A DNA stretch of 64,000 bases from Urinicoccus massiliensis (GCF_900120405.1 NZ_LT635492.1:515478-579477); one strand, 5' to 3'; counted from the stretch's first letter, positions 38,153 through 47,331 are shown. The notes: generated from the sequence alone by a model not told the origin. A program made the numbers and translations.

Positions 38153-38691
38153 TCTACTTCCTCCATAAAATCTTTTGCCAGCAAGAGGGCCAGCATGGTT
38201 TTGGCGTCACTAAATTCCCCCAGGTAGACCTTTCGCAAGGCCTCTTCAAAGGGCATGGATTCCAATTCTAAAAATTCATCGTCATCCCTGTTGACCTCTC
38301 CCTGAACCAGGTCTCGGGCCAAAAAGAGATGGATTTTTTCTGTGGAAAAACCCGGAGAGGGATAGAATTCGGTCATAAAGTCTAGGCGACCACAGGTATA
38401 GCCTGTTTCTTCCTGCAATTCTCTCTTGGCAGCCAGGCCAGGTTCTTCACTGGCATTTACAAGCCCGGCAGGAATTTCCAGTAGACTTTTTTCCACCGCC
38501 TTGCGGTATTGTCTCACCAGGACCACCTGGCCATCTTCTGTAATAGCCACAACCCCTACTGCTCCAACGTGCTCTACAATTTCACGTTTGGAGTATTTTT
38601 GGTCGGGCAATTCCACTGTGTCCACCCTAAGGGACAGGATGTGCCCCTCATAAATCTTGTTGGACTTCATGGTTCTTTCTTCGTAATTCAT
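38149..38691 (-). CDS. nudF: NUDIX ADP-ribose pyrophosphatase
   Basis: 180 residues. Nudix box GLVNASEEPGLAAKRELQEETGY is complete (REL-EE-G), preceded by VVLVRQYRKAVEKSLLEIPAG, typical of ADP-ribose pyrophosphatases. It cleaves ADP-ribose to AMP and ribose 5-phosphate. ATG behind GGGAGG; 4-nt overlaps on both sides. Confidence 0.9.
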   Translation of the reverse strand: MNYEERTMKSNKIYEGHILSLRVDTVELPDQKYSKREIVEHVGAVGVVAITEDGQVVLVRQYRKAVEKSLLEIPAGLVNASEEPGLAAKRELQEETGYTCGRLDFMTEFYPSPGFSTEKIHLFLARDLVQGEVNRDDDEFLELESMPFEEALRKVYLGEFSDAKTMLALLLAKDFMEEVE

Positions 38692-40364
38692 AGATCCTCC
38701 CTGCTGTTCTTAATCATGCTTCGAGCTGTTTCTAGGGTGCTTTCATTGATTTCATCCGAGCTAATGAGTCTGGCCAGTTCATAGACCTGGTCTTCCAGGC
38801 TGGACCTTTGGATGCTAGAAACCATCTTGCCATCCTTTAAGGTCTTTTCGATCCGGTAGTGGGCTTGGGCCAGGGCCACCATTTGGGGCAAGTGGGAAAT
38901 CACCAAAACTTGCCGCCCCCGGGCCAGGGCCTTTAATTTTTTTCCGACGATGTGGGCTGTCCGGCCACTAATTCCGGCGTCGATTTCGTCAAAGACCAGG
39001 GTCATGATGTGGTCCCGGTCTGCAATGATGCTCTTAAAGCCCAACATCATCCGGCTCATTTCCCCTCCTGACGCCACTTGGGACAGGGGCTTTAGGTCCT
39101 CTCCCAAATTAGTAGACAGGTAGAAGACCACCTGGTCCATGCCGTCAGGGCCCAGGTCTTTTTCTTCCAAGTGGACCTTGAAGCGAGCATCTTTTAAATT
39201 TAATTGGCTGATTTCATCTTCCACTCTTTTTTCCAGGGCCCGGGCCAGAGTTTCCCGGTCCTTGTGAACCACCAGGGCCAGGTCTTGGAGTTTTTTATGG
39301 GCCTCTTCCAGGTCCTTGTGTTTTTTATTGACCTCTTCTTCATAGTTTTTTAAAAGCTCTAATCGGGCCTGACTTTCTTTATAGTAGGACAAGATTTCCT
39401 GGACGCTGTCCCCGTATTTTCTCTTTAAGTTGTTGACCAGGTTCAGGCGGTCCTCCACTAGCCGAAGGGCTTGGGGGTCTTGGTCGCTATTTTCCAAAAG
39501 ATGGTTTAATCCCTGACCCACCTCGTGGACTTCATGGCGGAGGCTTTGGAGTTGGTCTGCCCAAGCCTTGATTTCCCCATCATAGTCGCTAATCTTATAG
39601 AGGCAGCTTAGGGCCGCATCTATTTGGTCCAAGGCCGACACGGCCTCATAGGAAGTTTGGAGCCTTTGAAGGCTCTCTTCCAAGCCCTCCCGGATGGATT
39701 CTTGGTTTTCCAATTTTTTATAGTCTTGCACCAGGTCTTCTTCATCTTCTGGCGTCAATTGGGCCTCTTGGATTTCTTGGCATTGAAAGTCCAAGAGGTC
39801 AATTTCTCGCATCCGGCTTTGGTCGTCCATGGTTAGCTTGTCCAGGTCCTTTTTCAGGGCCTGGTAGGCCTCATAGGTCCGGGCCAGGTCTTCCAGGTGG
39901 TGGCTGTGGGTCTTGTCACCAAAGGAGTCCAGGATAAATTTTTGCTTGTGGCTGTCCAAAAGGGCCGGCCCCTCATGTTGGGCAAAGATGTCCACCAACT
40001 GGCCGGTAATTTCCTTGAGTTGGTTGAGGGAAATCACCTGGCCATTGACCCTTAAGAGGCTGGGTCGGTCCAGGAAGATTTCCCGGCTAATGGTTAAGTA
40101 GTCCTCTTGAGCCAGGCCATTTCTTTCCAGGCTCTTTTTGAGACCGGCCTCCTGGTTGAAAAAGACCCCTTGGACAAAGGCCGAAGAGGCTCCTGTCCGG
40201 ATGTAACTTTTGTTGGCCCGGCCTCCTAGGATCATGTCCAGGGCATCAATTAAGATGGACTTTCCCGACCCGGTCTCTCCTGTTAATACATTCAAGCCCT
40301 TGGAAAACTCCACACTTAAATCATCAATGATGGCAAAATTTTTAATATTTAACTCAACCAGCAT
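38688..40364 (-). CDS. recN: DNA repair ATPase RecN
   Basis: 558 residues from the ATG at 40362-40364, which has GGAGG upstream; two earlier ATGs do not. SMC-like: Walker A LTGETGSGKSILIDAL, long coiled-coils (about 150-380), ABC signature SGGEMSRMMLGF and Walker B LVFDEIDAGISG. Acts early at double-strand breaks. The place after tlyA is conserved in Bacillota, although argR/ahrC, often between them, is absent. Confidence 0.95.
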   Translation of the reverse strand: MLVELNIKNFAIIDDLSVEFSKGLNVLTGETGSGKSILIDALDMILGGRANKSYIRTGASSAFVQGVFFNQEAGLKKSLERNGLAQEDYLTISREIFLDRPSLLRVNGQVISLNQLKEITGQLVDIFAQHEGPALLDSHKQKFILDSFGDKTHSHHLEDLARTYEAYQALKKDLDKLTMDDQSRMREIDLLDFQCQEIQEAQLTPEDEEDLVQDYKKLENQESIREGLEESLQRLQTSYEAVSALDQIDAALSCLYKISDYDGEIKAWADQLQSLRHEVHEVGQGLNHLLENSDQDPQALRLVEDRLNLVNNLKRKYGDSVQEILSYYKESQARLELLKNYEEEVNKKHKDLEEAHKKLQDLALVVHKDRETLARALEKRVEDEISQLNLKDARFKVHLEEKDLGPDGMDQVVFYLSTNLGEDLKPLSQVASGGEMSRMMLGFKSIIADRDHIMTLVFDEIDAGISGRTAHIVGKKLKALARGRQVLVISHLPQMVALAQAHYRIEKTLKDGKMVSSIQRSSLEDQVYELARLISSDEINESTLETARSMIKNSREDL

Positions 40365-41163
40365 CTTGTCCTCCACTTGCATGAGCATCTTTTACAATTT
40401 GGGCAAGCCCAAGTTCTTTTTCTTGGTAGCCCTTTTCCAGGAGGGCTAAAAATTCTATATTTCCCTTGGTCCCATGGATGGGAGAAGGGGTTAGACTTTC
40501 TACATCTAGGTCCAGGTCTTTAAAAAGACCGGCCATCTTATTAAGTACTTCCAGGTGGACCTTGGGGTCTCGAATAATTCCCCCCTTGCCAACCTTGTCC
40601 TTGCCAGCTTCGAATTGGGGTTTCACCAGGGCACAAATTTGTCCCTGGTCTTTTAAGAGGTCTCTGGCTACATCCAGGACCAATTCCAGGGAGATAAAGG
40701 AAACGTCAATGCTAATAAAGTCTGCCCTTTCTTCAAAGGTCTCCGGGTCCAGGTGGCGGATATTGACTTTTTCCATATTCACCACTTGGGGGTTTTGACG
40801 GAGGCTGTAGTCTAGTTGGTTGTAGCCCACATCAATGCAGTAGACTTTTTTAGCCCCATGTTGGAGCATACAGTCGGTAAAGCCCCCTGTGGAGGCTCCA
40901 ATGTCAATACAGACCTTCCCCTTGAGGTCAATTTTTTCATTTTCCAAGATTTTTTCCAGCTTGTAGCCTCCCCGGCTGACATACTTCATCTGGCCCTTGA
41001 GGCGGAGCTGGTCTTCCCGGTTTAAAAGTTGGCCGGGCTTGTCAATTCTTTCGCTGCCATGGACCACAAGTCCTGCCATAATGAGCCGCTTGGCTTTTTC
41101 TCGACTAGAGGCCAAGCCCTGTTCATAGACTAGGAGGTCTGCCCGAATACGGTCTTTAGCCAT
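40354..41163 (-). CDS. tlyA: TlyA-family rRNA 2'-O-methyltransferase
   Basis: 269 residues. S4 domain (IRADLLVYEQGLASSREKAKRLIMAG), then an FtsJ-like methyltransferase with DIGASTGGFTDCMLQHGAKKVYCIDVG and KPQFEAGKDKVGKGG. TlyA methylates cytidines of 16S/23S rRNA; older records call it hemolysin A. Overlaps ispA by 8 nt and recN by 11 nt. Confidence 0.93.
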   Translation of the reverse strand: MAKDRIRADLLVYEQGLASSREKAKRLIMAGLVVHGSERIDKPGQLLNREDQLRLKGQMKYVSRGGYKLEKILENEKIDLKGKVCIDIGASTGGFTDCMLQHGAKKVYCIDVGYNQLDYSLRQNPQVVNMEKVNIRHLDPETFEERADFISIDVSFISLELVLDVARDLLKDQGQICALVKPQFEAGKDKVGKGGIIRDPKVHLEVLNKMAGLFKDLDLDVESLTPSPIHGTKGNIEFLALLEKGYQEKELGLAQIVKDAHASGGQDAG

Positions 41164-41920
41164 AGAGGGCCTCCTGGATAAATTTTCTCAGCTGTTTGAT
41201 TTCAGGCCGGTTGCTTTCCAGTCTTTCCAGGGCCTTGTCCATGACCTCCCTCAAGATGACCAGGTCTTTTTTGTTGTAGTGGTCCAATTCTTGGTCATCC
41301 ATGTCATCCTTGTGTTGGAAGAGGTTGCCAAAGCTCCGACCACACAATTCCATGTCTCCCCTTTCCTGGCTATCTGCTTCTACCAGGACCAAGGGAATCA
41401 TAAAGGCGGCATAAAAAAGTTCGTTGGTTTTTTTCATATAGTCTTCCTGGTCCAGGCTGGGGTGGAGGTCCACCATTTGCCCTTGGATCATACCATGACT
41501 CCCCGCTGCCTTTAAAAGAAGGTAGCCAGCCTGTAAAAAGTTTTTCAGCCTTTTTCCTTCCAGGCTAAGGCTATGGCGTAAGATTAACTCACTGGCCCCA
41601 TTTAAGAGGGCATCTCCTGCCAAAATGGCCGTGGCTTCATCAAATTTTTTGTGGAGGGTCAGTTGCCCCCGGCGGAAGTTGTCATCGTCCATGCCAGGCA
41701 GGTCATCGTGGATGAGGGAGTAATTGTGAATCCATTCCAGGGCCATCATAAGGACTTCCAGGTCCTCTTCCGGGGCCCGGTAGATATCTCCCACTAGGGA
41801 TAGGATCCTGGGTCTAAGTCTTTTTCCCCCAGCCATAAGGGCGTATTCAACAGGATGGTAGATATAACTATCCTTAAAGTAGTTTAAAGATTCCAGTATA
41901 ACAACTTCTACATCTTTCAA
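41156..41920 (-). CDS. ispA: short-chain polyprenyl diphosphate synthase
   Basis: 254 residues, shorter than the usual 290. The first motif is HDDLPGMDDDNFRRG (FARM) and GGKRLRPRI and HGMIQGQMVDL are present; the second Asp-rich motif reads FQHKDDMDDQ, an altered version of QIxDDILD, and the usual Lys/Tyr stretch after it is lost. It likely makes farnesyl or geranyl diphosphate from the IPP that IspH yields. The xseA-xseB-ispA order supports this. The changed C-terminal part could affect chain length. Confidence 0.85.
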   Translation of the reverse strand: MKDVEVVILESLNYFKDSYIYHPVEYALMAGGKRLRPRILSLVGDIYRAPEEDLEVLMMALEWIHNYSLIHDDLPGMDDDNFRRGQLTLHKKFDEATAILAGDALLNGASELILRHSLSLEGKRLKNFLQAGYLLLKAAGSHGMIQGQMVDLHPSLDQEDYMKKTNELFYAAFMIPLVLVEADSQERGDMELCGRSFGNLFQHKDDMDDQELDHYNKKDLVILREVMDKALERLESNRPEIKQLRKFIQEALYG

Positions 41921-42144
41921 GACTCTTCACCTATTTCCAGTTTCTCAAAAGTTTGGCTTTCTTCCTTGTATTCTTCCAGTCTGCCTTCCAGGTCATTTAG
42001 GGTCTTCATACACTTCTTGTAGTAGGCCAGGGCTTCCTGGTAGCTCTTAAAGCTTTCTTCCAAGGAAATGTCTTCCCTTTGAAGCCTTTCCAGGCAGTCT
42101 TCCAAGGATTTTAAATTTTCTTCATAAGAAAGTTCTTCATGCAT
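41917..42144 (-). CDS. xseB: exodeoxyribonuclease VII small subunit
   Basis: 75 residues from the ATG at 42142-42144 (AAAGGAG site). The family signature SYEENLKSLEDCLERLQREDISLEES followed by a helical hairpin (YYKKCMKTL) is clear. It joins XseA to degrade single-stranded DNA. 8-nt overlap with xseA, 4-nt with ispA. Confidence 0.94.
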   Translation of the reverse strand: MHEELSYEENLKSLEDCLERLQREDISLEESFKSYQEALAYYKKCMKTLNDLEGRLEEYKEESQTFEKLEIGEES

Positions 42145-43462
42145 GGCAGTCTCCTTTGCTTTCAATCCGGGCTCCTCTGGAGCCATCGGGTAAAATCAAT
42201 TCCACATAGTCTTGGTCTTTCAGGTCTTCTATCGATTGAACCATGTGCCCTTGTTTTTTAATCAGGGCCAGAGGGTAGTTCTTTTGAATCTTTTCCAAAT
42301 CTTGGCCCAGGTCCAGGATGTGGCCCCGTCTTTTTTGGATGGCTTCTTTCATGGCTTGGTAGACCTGGTCCTTGAAAAAGCCCATCTTGTCTCTTTCCCT
42401 CTGGCATCTCTTTTGGGGATGGTAAAAATCCACCTGGATCTTGACTTCATCCAGCTTGGTTTTTTGCTTTTGGCAGAATTTTTCCATGCTGGTTTTCAGC
42501 TTCAAGCGGTTTAGGTCCAAGCGGCCATACTCTCTTTCCAGGATTTGGCCAGGAGAATAGTGGCTAAGTCTTAATTTTTCTTGGGCCAGAGCCATTTTTT
42601 TCTCCTGGAGGCCATGGCGAAATTCCTGGTCTATTTGTCTTTTTAAAAGGTCTAGGCCCTGGACCAGGTCCGATTTTTGGGCAACAGCCACTTCTGCTGC
42701 TGCCGAAGGGGTTGGGGCCCGGTAGTCGGCCACAAAGTCGCTAATGGAATAGTCCGTTTCATGACCCACTGCGGAAATAATCGGGGTCTTGGCACAAAAA
42801 ATATCCCGAGCCAGGTCTTCATCTTGGAAGGCCATAAGGTCTTCAAAGGACCCTCCACCCCGACCGATAATAATAACATCCAAGCGGGGGTCTTCCAGGG
42901 CCTGTCCCAGGCTCTTTCTTAGGCTGGCAGGAGCCTGGTCTCCCTGGACCTGGGAGGGATATAAAACCAAGGACACGCCGGGGTTTCTCCTTTTCAAAAC
43001 ATGGATAATGTCTCTTAGGACGGCCCCATCTCTGGAGGTCACCACCCCCAGAGTCTTGACAAAAGAGGGAATTTTTTGCTTGTACTTTTGGTCAAAAAGC
43101 CCTTCTTTTTCTAATTTTTCCTTGGTTTGGAGAAATTTTTGATAGAGGGGGCCCAAGCCCTTGAGGTTCATGGTCTTTACATAGAGGTTTAGCCGGGTTT
43201 CTTTTTCATAAATGGACAGGCCACCAGAAACCAAGACCCGGTCCCCCTCTTTAAAGGAAAATTGTCCGTCTTCTTTTTCCCAGCGGAAAAAAATACAGGG
43301 CAGGCTGGCCTGGTCATCCTTTAAATTAAAGTAGGTGTGGCCAGATTGGTAGGTTTTAACATTGCTAAGCTCCCCCTCCACCAGGACATTGGAAAGGAAG
43401 TAGTCCATGTCAATGGTCCTTTTAATATAGCTGGTTAATTCATGAACCTGGATTGCTTTCAT
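42137..43462 (-). CDS. xseA: exodeoxyribonuclease VII large subunit
   Basis: 441 residues: OB-fold N-terminus (VLVEGELSNVKTYQSGHTYFNLKDD), the catalytic core with GRGGGSFEDLMAFQDE and SAVGHETDYSISDFVADYRAPTPSAAAE, and a coiled-coil C-terminal part. It lies 40 nt after nusB. Confidence 0.96.
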   Translation of the reverse strand: MKAIQVHELTSYIKRTIDMDYFLSNVLVEGELSNVKTYQSGHTYFNLKDDQASLPCIFFRWEKEDGQFSFKEGDRVLVSGGLSIYEKETRLNLYVKTMNLKGLGPLYQKFLQTKEKLEKEGLFDQKYKQKIPSFVKTLGVVTSRDGAVLRDIIHVLKRRNPGVSLVLYPSQVQGDQAPASLRKSLGQALEDPRLDVIIIGRGGGSFEDLMAFQDEDLARDIFCAKTPIISAVGHETDYSISDFVADYRAPTPSAAAEVAVAQKSDLVQGLDLLKRQIDQEFRHGLQEKKMALAQEKLRLSHYSPGQILEREYGRLDLNRLKLKTSMEKFCQKQKTKLDEVKIQVDFYHPQKRCQRERDKMGFFKDQVYQAMKEAIQKRRGHILDLGQDLEKIQKNYPLALIKKQGHMVQSIEDLKDQDYVELILPDGSRGARIESKGDCHA

Positions 43463-43502
43463 AAAAAACTCCTGTAAAAAAGAGGGTTTCTACAGATTAA
43501 AT

Positions 43503-43928
43503 CTATTGGCAACCCTTGTTTTCGATCCTATCTTCGTATTTTTTTATCACAGACCCTAAAATCCCATTGATAAAACGGGAAGAATCATCTGTTGAAAACT
43601 TCTTGGCCAATTCAACAGCCTCATTGATGCTTACCTTGGTAGGAACTTGCGGACAATAAAACATTTCATAGACAGCAAGTCGGATAATGGCCAGGTCTAC
43701 CTTGGCCAGACGGTGGATGTCCCAGCCAACTAGGGTTGAATCAATGACTTGGTCAATTTCCTCCCGGTGGTCCAAGAAGGAAGCAAATTCTTCAATTAAC
43801 GGAGTCGGTTGGTCTTCCAGCCAAGACTGGATGGAGTTCAAATCGGCTCCCTCTTCCTGGATATGAAAGGGCAATTGGAAAATTGCCTGCATCAAAAGGA
43901 TCCGCTTTTTTCTTTGACTAATGGCCAT
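43503..43928 (-). CDS. nusB: transcription antitermination factor NusB
   Basis: 141 residues, all helical. The C-terminal signature VDLAIIRLAVYEMFY...PTKVSINEAVELAKKFSTDDSSRFINGILGSV is typical. It binds boxA RNA with NusE in rRNA transcription. It is 2 nt after the asp23 gene, a usual neighbour. Confidence 0.95.
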   Translation of the reverse strand: MAISQRKKRILLMQAIFQLPFHIQEEGADLNSIQSWLEDQPTPLIEEFASFLDHREEIDQVIDSTLVGWDIHRLAKVDLAIIRLAVYEMFYCPQVPTKVSINEAVELAKKFSTDDSSRFINGILGSVIKKYEDRIENKGCQ

Positions 43929-43930
43929 TC

Positions 43931-44320
43931 TTATGCCTTTGCCACAAGTTCACTGCTAGGGTTTGAAATCCCAACAACATGAACATTGACTTCTACAACT
44001 GATAGGCCGGTCATATTTTCTACAGATTCCTTGACTTTTTCTTGGACTTCATTGCAAATGTCCAAGATGTTTTTGCCATATTCAATGGAAAGAGACAGGT
44101 CGATAACCCCTTCTCCTTCACCAACGGCAACCTTGACCCCCCTAGCCGGAGTCCGAACACCCAATTTTCCTGCAACGTCTGCTACCCCGCTCATTAAATC
44201 CTTGCTGGGATAGTAGACCCCGTCTACATGGGATGCGGCAACAATGGCTATTTTTGCAATGACATCATCTGCTATTTTTACATTTCCATCAGTGGATTGT
44301 TCGTTGACATATTTTTCCAC
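43931..44320 (-). CDS. Asp23/Gls24 family protein
   Basis: 129 residues with the DUF322 pattern: IADDVIAKIAIVAASHVDGV, GVKVAVGEGEGVIDLSLSIEYG, VQEKVKESVENMTGLSVVEVNVHVVGI. In Bacillus the homologue (YqhY) lies between accC and nusB and relates to lipid metabolism. Here it leads the long operon down to the flavoprotein gene. Confidence 0.9.
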   Translation of the reverse strand: MEKYVNEQSTDGNVKIADDVIAKIAIVAASHVDGVYYPSKDLMSGVADVAGKLGVRTPARGVKVAVGEGEGVIDLSLSIEYGKNILDICNEVQEKVKESVENMTGLSVVEVNVHVVGISNPSSELVAKA

Positions 44321-44347
44321 GAAAACACCTCCATAAACTTATACCTT

Positions 44348-44376
44348 ATTATACCAAAAGTTGATATTAAGTACAA
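44348..44376 (-). promoter_or_regulatory. promoter of the asp23-nusB operon
   Basis: TTGTAC (44371-44376), 17 nt, TATAAT (44348-44353) on the minus strand with TGG before the -10. It stands about 28 nt before the asp23 start. It may drive the whole 16-gene run to 31713, as no terminator was seen inside that run. Confidence 0.65.
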
Positions 44377-44404
44377 TCATTGGCTTTTTAAGGACTTTAC
44401 TTTC

Positions 44405-44435
44405 TAAAAAAGAAAAACCGTCGAATCATCGACGG
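44405..44435 (-). terminator. terminator after tRNA-Trp
   Basis: CCGTCGA, 3-nt loop, TCGACGG and TTTTTCTTTTTT on the minus strand, 6 nt beyond the tRNA 3' end. Confidence 0.88.
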
Positions 44436-44440
44436 CACTT

Positions 44441-44515
44441 TGGCAGGGGTAGAAGGATTTGAACCCTCGACATTTGGTTTTGGAGACCAACGTTCTGCCA
44501 CTGAACTATACCCCT
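44441..44515 (-). tRNA. trnW: tRNA-Trp (anticodon CCA)
   Basis: 75 nt including an encoded 3' CCA. Acceptor stem AGGGGTA/TACCCCT, D arm with TTCAGTGG, anticodon stem TTGGT/ACCAA with loop CTCCAAA (CCA anticodon), and T arm GAGGGTTCGAATCCTTC. All stems pair on the minus strand. It is a single gene with its own terminator; a TTGTAA-17-TAAACT promoter lies at 44538-44566. Confidence 0.96.
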
Positions 44516-44537
44516 AGGTCTTAACTTGTACTTATCA

Positions 44538-44566
44538 AGTTTACCATACTGACCAAGAGATTACAA
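44538..44566 (-). promoter_or_regulatory. promoter of tRNA-Trp
   Basis: TTGTAA (44561-44566), 17 nt, TAAACT (44538-44543) on the minus strand, 22 nt upstream of the tRNA 5' end. Confidence 0.5.
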
Positions 44567-44611
44567 GAAAAACTTGGAAAATCTATGGGAATTCCTGACC
44601 CAAAAACTTAT

Positions 44612-44637
44612 GAGAAAAGGGAGGCCCCAGCCTCCCC
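44612..44637 (-). terminator. terminator after alaS
   Basis: GGGAGGC, 4-nt loop, GCCTCCC and TTTTCTC on the minus strand, 17 nt after the alaS stop. Confidence 0.88.
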
Positions 44638-44653
44638 TTGCTATAAAACTCTT

Positions 44654-47275
44654 TTATTCTGCCAAAAATTTTTCCACTGCAGCTATGGCTTCTTGGACCT
44701 TGGCGGGGTCCTTGCCTCCTGCTTGGGCAAAGTCCGGACGTCCACCGCCACCGCCTCCGGCGATTTTGGCAACTTTTCCAATGAGCTTGCCTGCTTGGAC
44801 TTGCTTGGTGAGTTCCTTGGTCACTGCTGAGGCAAAGAGGACCTTGTCCTCCATAACAGAGGCCAGGACCACAACCACAGGTGCGTGGCGGTCCCTGGTT
44901 TCTTCTGCCAGGTTCCTCAGGTTTTCTCCATCTACATTTTCTAAAATTCCTGTAATATAGGAAATTCCATTGACTTCTTTCACTTGGCTCAGACTGGAAT
45001 CCAGGTCACTGGAGGCCACTTGTTTTTTGAAGTCCTCTACTTCTTTTCTCAATTCTTTTTGTTGTTGGAGGACTTGGTCCACCCGGTCAAGTAGGTTTTG
45101 TTCATTGGTCTTTAACTTGGCGGCCAAGGCCTTGTGGCTGGCTTCATAGTCCCGTAAGAGTTTCAAAACATTGAGGCCTGTTGTGGATTCAATCCGGCGA
45201 ACACCAGCGGCAATACCGGATTCAGATAGGATCTTAAAGCTTCCGATGTCTCCTGTAGCCTCCACATGGGTTCCTCCACAAAGTTCCTTGGAAAAGTCTC
45301 CCATGGTTACCACCCGGACCTTTTCGCCGTACTTGCCTTCAAAAAGACCGATGGCTCCTTCTTGTTTTGCCTCATTATAGGCTAGAAGTTCCTTGCTGAC
45401 AGGAACATTAGCCAGGATCATTTCATTGACCCGGTCTTCCACAGCCTTGACTTCTTCCGGAGTCATGGGCTTGTAGTGGCTAAAGTCAAACCGCATCCAA
45501 TCATCTCGAACTTCACTTCCGCTTTGTTGGACGTGTTGACCCAAGACTTCTCTTAGGGCGGCATGAAGAAGGTGGGTGACAGAGTGGTTGCGCATAATGG
45601 CCTTGCGGCGGTTTTGGTCCACTTCTAGGTCAAGCTGACTTCCCACTTCCAAGTTTCCTTGGATGATTTTAACCCGGCTATAGATGGTGCCATTTTTCGT
45701 CTTTTGAGTATCCAGGACTTGTGCCCTGCCTTGAGACCAGGAAATCTGACCTGTATCGGCAATTTGTCCCCCGCCTTCTGGATAGAAGGGAGTTTTTTCT
45801 ACAATGACAAGGCCCTCTTGGCCCTCTTGTAAACTTTGAACTTCATGACCTTGGCAAACCAGGGCCAAGACCTTGGATGTATCTTGCATTTTTTCATAGC
45901 CAGTAAAGTCTGTTTTAAAGTCCAGTTTTAATTCTTCTTCACCAGCTTCCCAGCCCATGTTGCTATCATCTCTGGCAGACCGGGCCCTTTCTTTTTGGGC
46001 CTGCATTTGCCTTTGGAAGCCGTCAAAGTCCACTGTCATTCCGTAATCTTTTAGGATTTCATTGGTTAGGTCCACTGGGAACCCATAGGTATCATAGAGC
46101 TTGAAGGCTCTTTCTCCAGATAGGACCTTTTCATTTTTGTCCTTTAAGTCCTTCACTTGGTCTTCCAATAGGGCCATGCCTGTTTCCAGGGTTTCGTGGA
46201 ACTTTTCTTCTTCCTTGGAAATAACCTCCAAGATCATGGTCCTACGGCTGGTTAATTCTTCATAGTTGACAGACCAGGAGTCCATAACCACCTTGGCAAT
46301 ATCAGCCAGGAAGGGTTGGTCCAGGCCCAGTTTACGACCATGGGAGGCCGCCCGGCGCAGGAGCCGTCTTAAAACATAGCCCCGGCCTTCATTGCTGGGA
46401 ATAACCCCATCTCCAATTAGGAAGGTAATGGCCCGGATGTGGTCTGTAATAACCCGGACTGAAATGTCCAATTTTTTGTCGGTTTTATACTTATAGTTAC
46501 TTAAGTCTTCCACCTTGTGGAGGACTTCTTGTAGGGCGTCAATTTCAAAGATGTTGTCAGTTCCTTGAAGGACGGTGGCAATCCGTTCCAAGCCCATACC
46601 TGTATCAATGTTGGGATGGGATAGGGGGTGGTAGTTGCCCTCCTTGTCCTTGTCGAATTGGGTGAAAACCAGGTTCCAAACCTCGATAAAGCGGTCGCAT
46701 TCACAACCTGGTTTACAATCGGGGTTTCCACAGCCGAATTCTTCTCCCCGGTCTACATAGATTTCAGAGCAGGGACCTGAGGGACCCACTTCCAATTCCC
46801 AGAAGTTGTCTTCTTTTCCCAGGGGGACAATTTTTTCCTTGGCCAGGCCAATTTCTTCTTCCCAAATCTTTGCCGCTTCATGGTCTTCTTCAAAAACCGT
46901 TACCCAAAGGTCCTCTTCCGAGATTTCCAAATTTTCTCTTAAAAAGGTCCAGGCCCAGTTAATGGCCTCTCTTTTAAAATAGTCGCCAAAGGAAAAATTC
47001 CCCAGCATTTCAAAAAAGGTAGCGTGGCGGTCCGTTTGACCTACATTGTCAATGTCTCCTGTTCTCAGGCACTTTTGACAGGTGGTCATCCTCTTGCCCG
47101 GAGGGGTCTTTTCCCCGGTAAAGAACTTCTTTAAAGGGGCCATGCCGGCACCAATTAACAAGAGGGAGGGGTCATCCTTGGGAACCAAGGAAAAACTTGG
47201 GGCAACAATGTGTCCATTTTCTCTAAAATACTCCAGAAATTCACGACGAATTTCATGCAAACCTAAACGTTTCAT
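44654..47275 (-). CDS. alaS: alanyl-tRNA synthetase
   Basis: 873 residues from the ATG at 47273-47275 (AAGGAG site). The class II core is at the N-terminus (LGLHEIRREFLEYF, SLLLIGAGMAPLKKFF). The editing domain has HSVTHLLHAAL and CGGTHVEATGDIG for zinc; the DHHA1 end has GGGGGGRPDFAQAGG. Unlike many Gram-positive aminoacyl-tRNA synthetase genes, no T-box is seen; the leader is only about 50 nt and mostly one hairpin. Confidence 0.97.
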   Translation of the reverse strand: MKRLGLHEIRREFLEYFRENGHIVAPSFSLVPKDDPSLLLIGAGMAPLKKFFTGEKTPPGKRMTTCQKCLRTGDIDNVGQTDRHATFFEMLGNFSFGDYFKREAINWAWTFLRENLEISEEDLWVTVFEEDHEAAKIWEEEIGLAKEKIVPLGKEDNFWELEVGPSGPCSEIYVDRGEEFGCGNPDCKPGCECDRFIEVWNLVFTQFDKDKEGNYHPLSHPNIDTGMGLERIATVLQGTDNIFEIDALQEVLHKVEDLSNYKYKTDKKLDISVRVITDHIRAITFLIGDGVIPSNEGRGYVLRRLLRRAASHGRKLGLDQPFLADIAKVVMDSWSVNYEELTSRRTMILEVISKEEEKFHETLETGMALLEDQVKDLKDKNEKVLSGERAFKLYDTYGFPVDLTNEILKDYGMTVDFDGFQRQMQAQKERARSARDDSNMGWEAGEEELKLDFKTDFTGYEKMQDTSKVLALVCQGHEVQSLQEGQEGLVIVEKTPFYPEGGGQIADTGQISWSQGRAQVLDTQKTKNGTIYSRVKIIQGNLEVGSQLDLEVDQNRRKAIMRNHSVTHLLHAALREVLGQHVQQSGSEVRDDWMRFDFSHYKPMTPEEVKAVEDRVNEMILANVPVSKELLAYNEAKQEGAIGLFEGKYGEKVRVVTMGDFSKELCGGTHVEATGDIGSFKILSESGIAAGVRRIESTTGLNVLKLLRDYEASHKALAAKLKTNEQNLLDRVDQVLQQQKELRKEVEDFKKQVASSDLDSSLSQVKEVNGISYITGILENVDGENLRNLAEETRDRHAPVVVVLASVMEDKVLFASAVTKELTKQVQAGKLIGKVAKIAGGGGGGRPDFAQAGGKDPAKVQEAIAAVEKFLAE

Positions 47276-47289
47276 AGCAACTCTCCTTA

Positions 47290-47321
47290 ATATAAAACCT
47301 CCCAAAGCCCTTTGGGAGGTC
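47290..47321 (-). terminator. hairpin at the 5' end of the alaS transcript / terminator of the upstream gene
   Basis: CCTCCCAAAG pairs perfectly with CTTTGGGAGG, followed by TTTTATATT on the minus strand. It can end the transporter transcript (stop at 47357). However, the alaS promoter lies just upstream, so an alaS mRNA would also begin with this hairpin. Confidence 0.8.
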
Positions 47322-47331
47322 GCTATACTTG

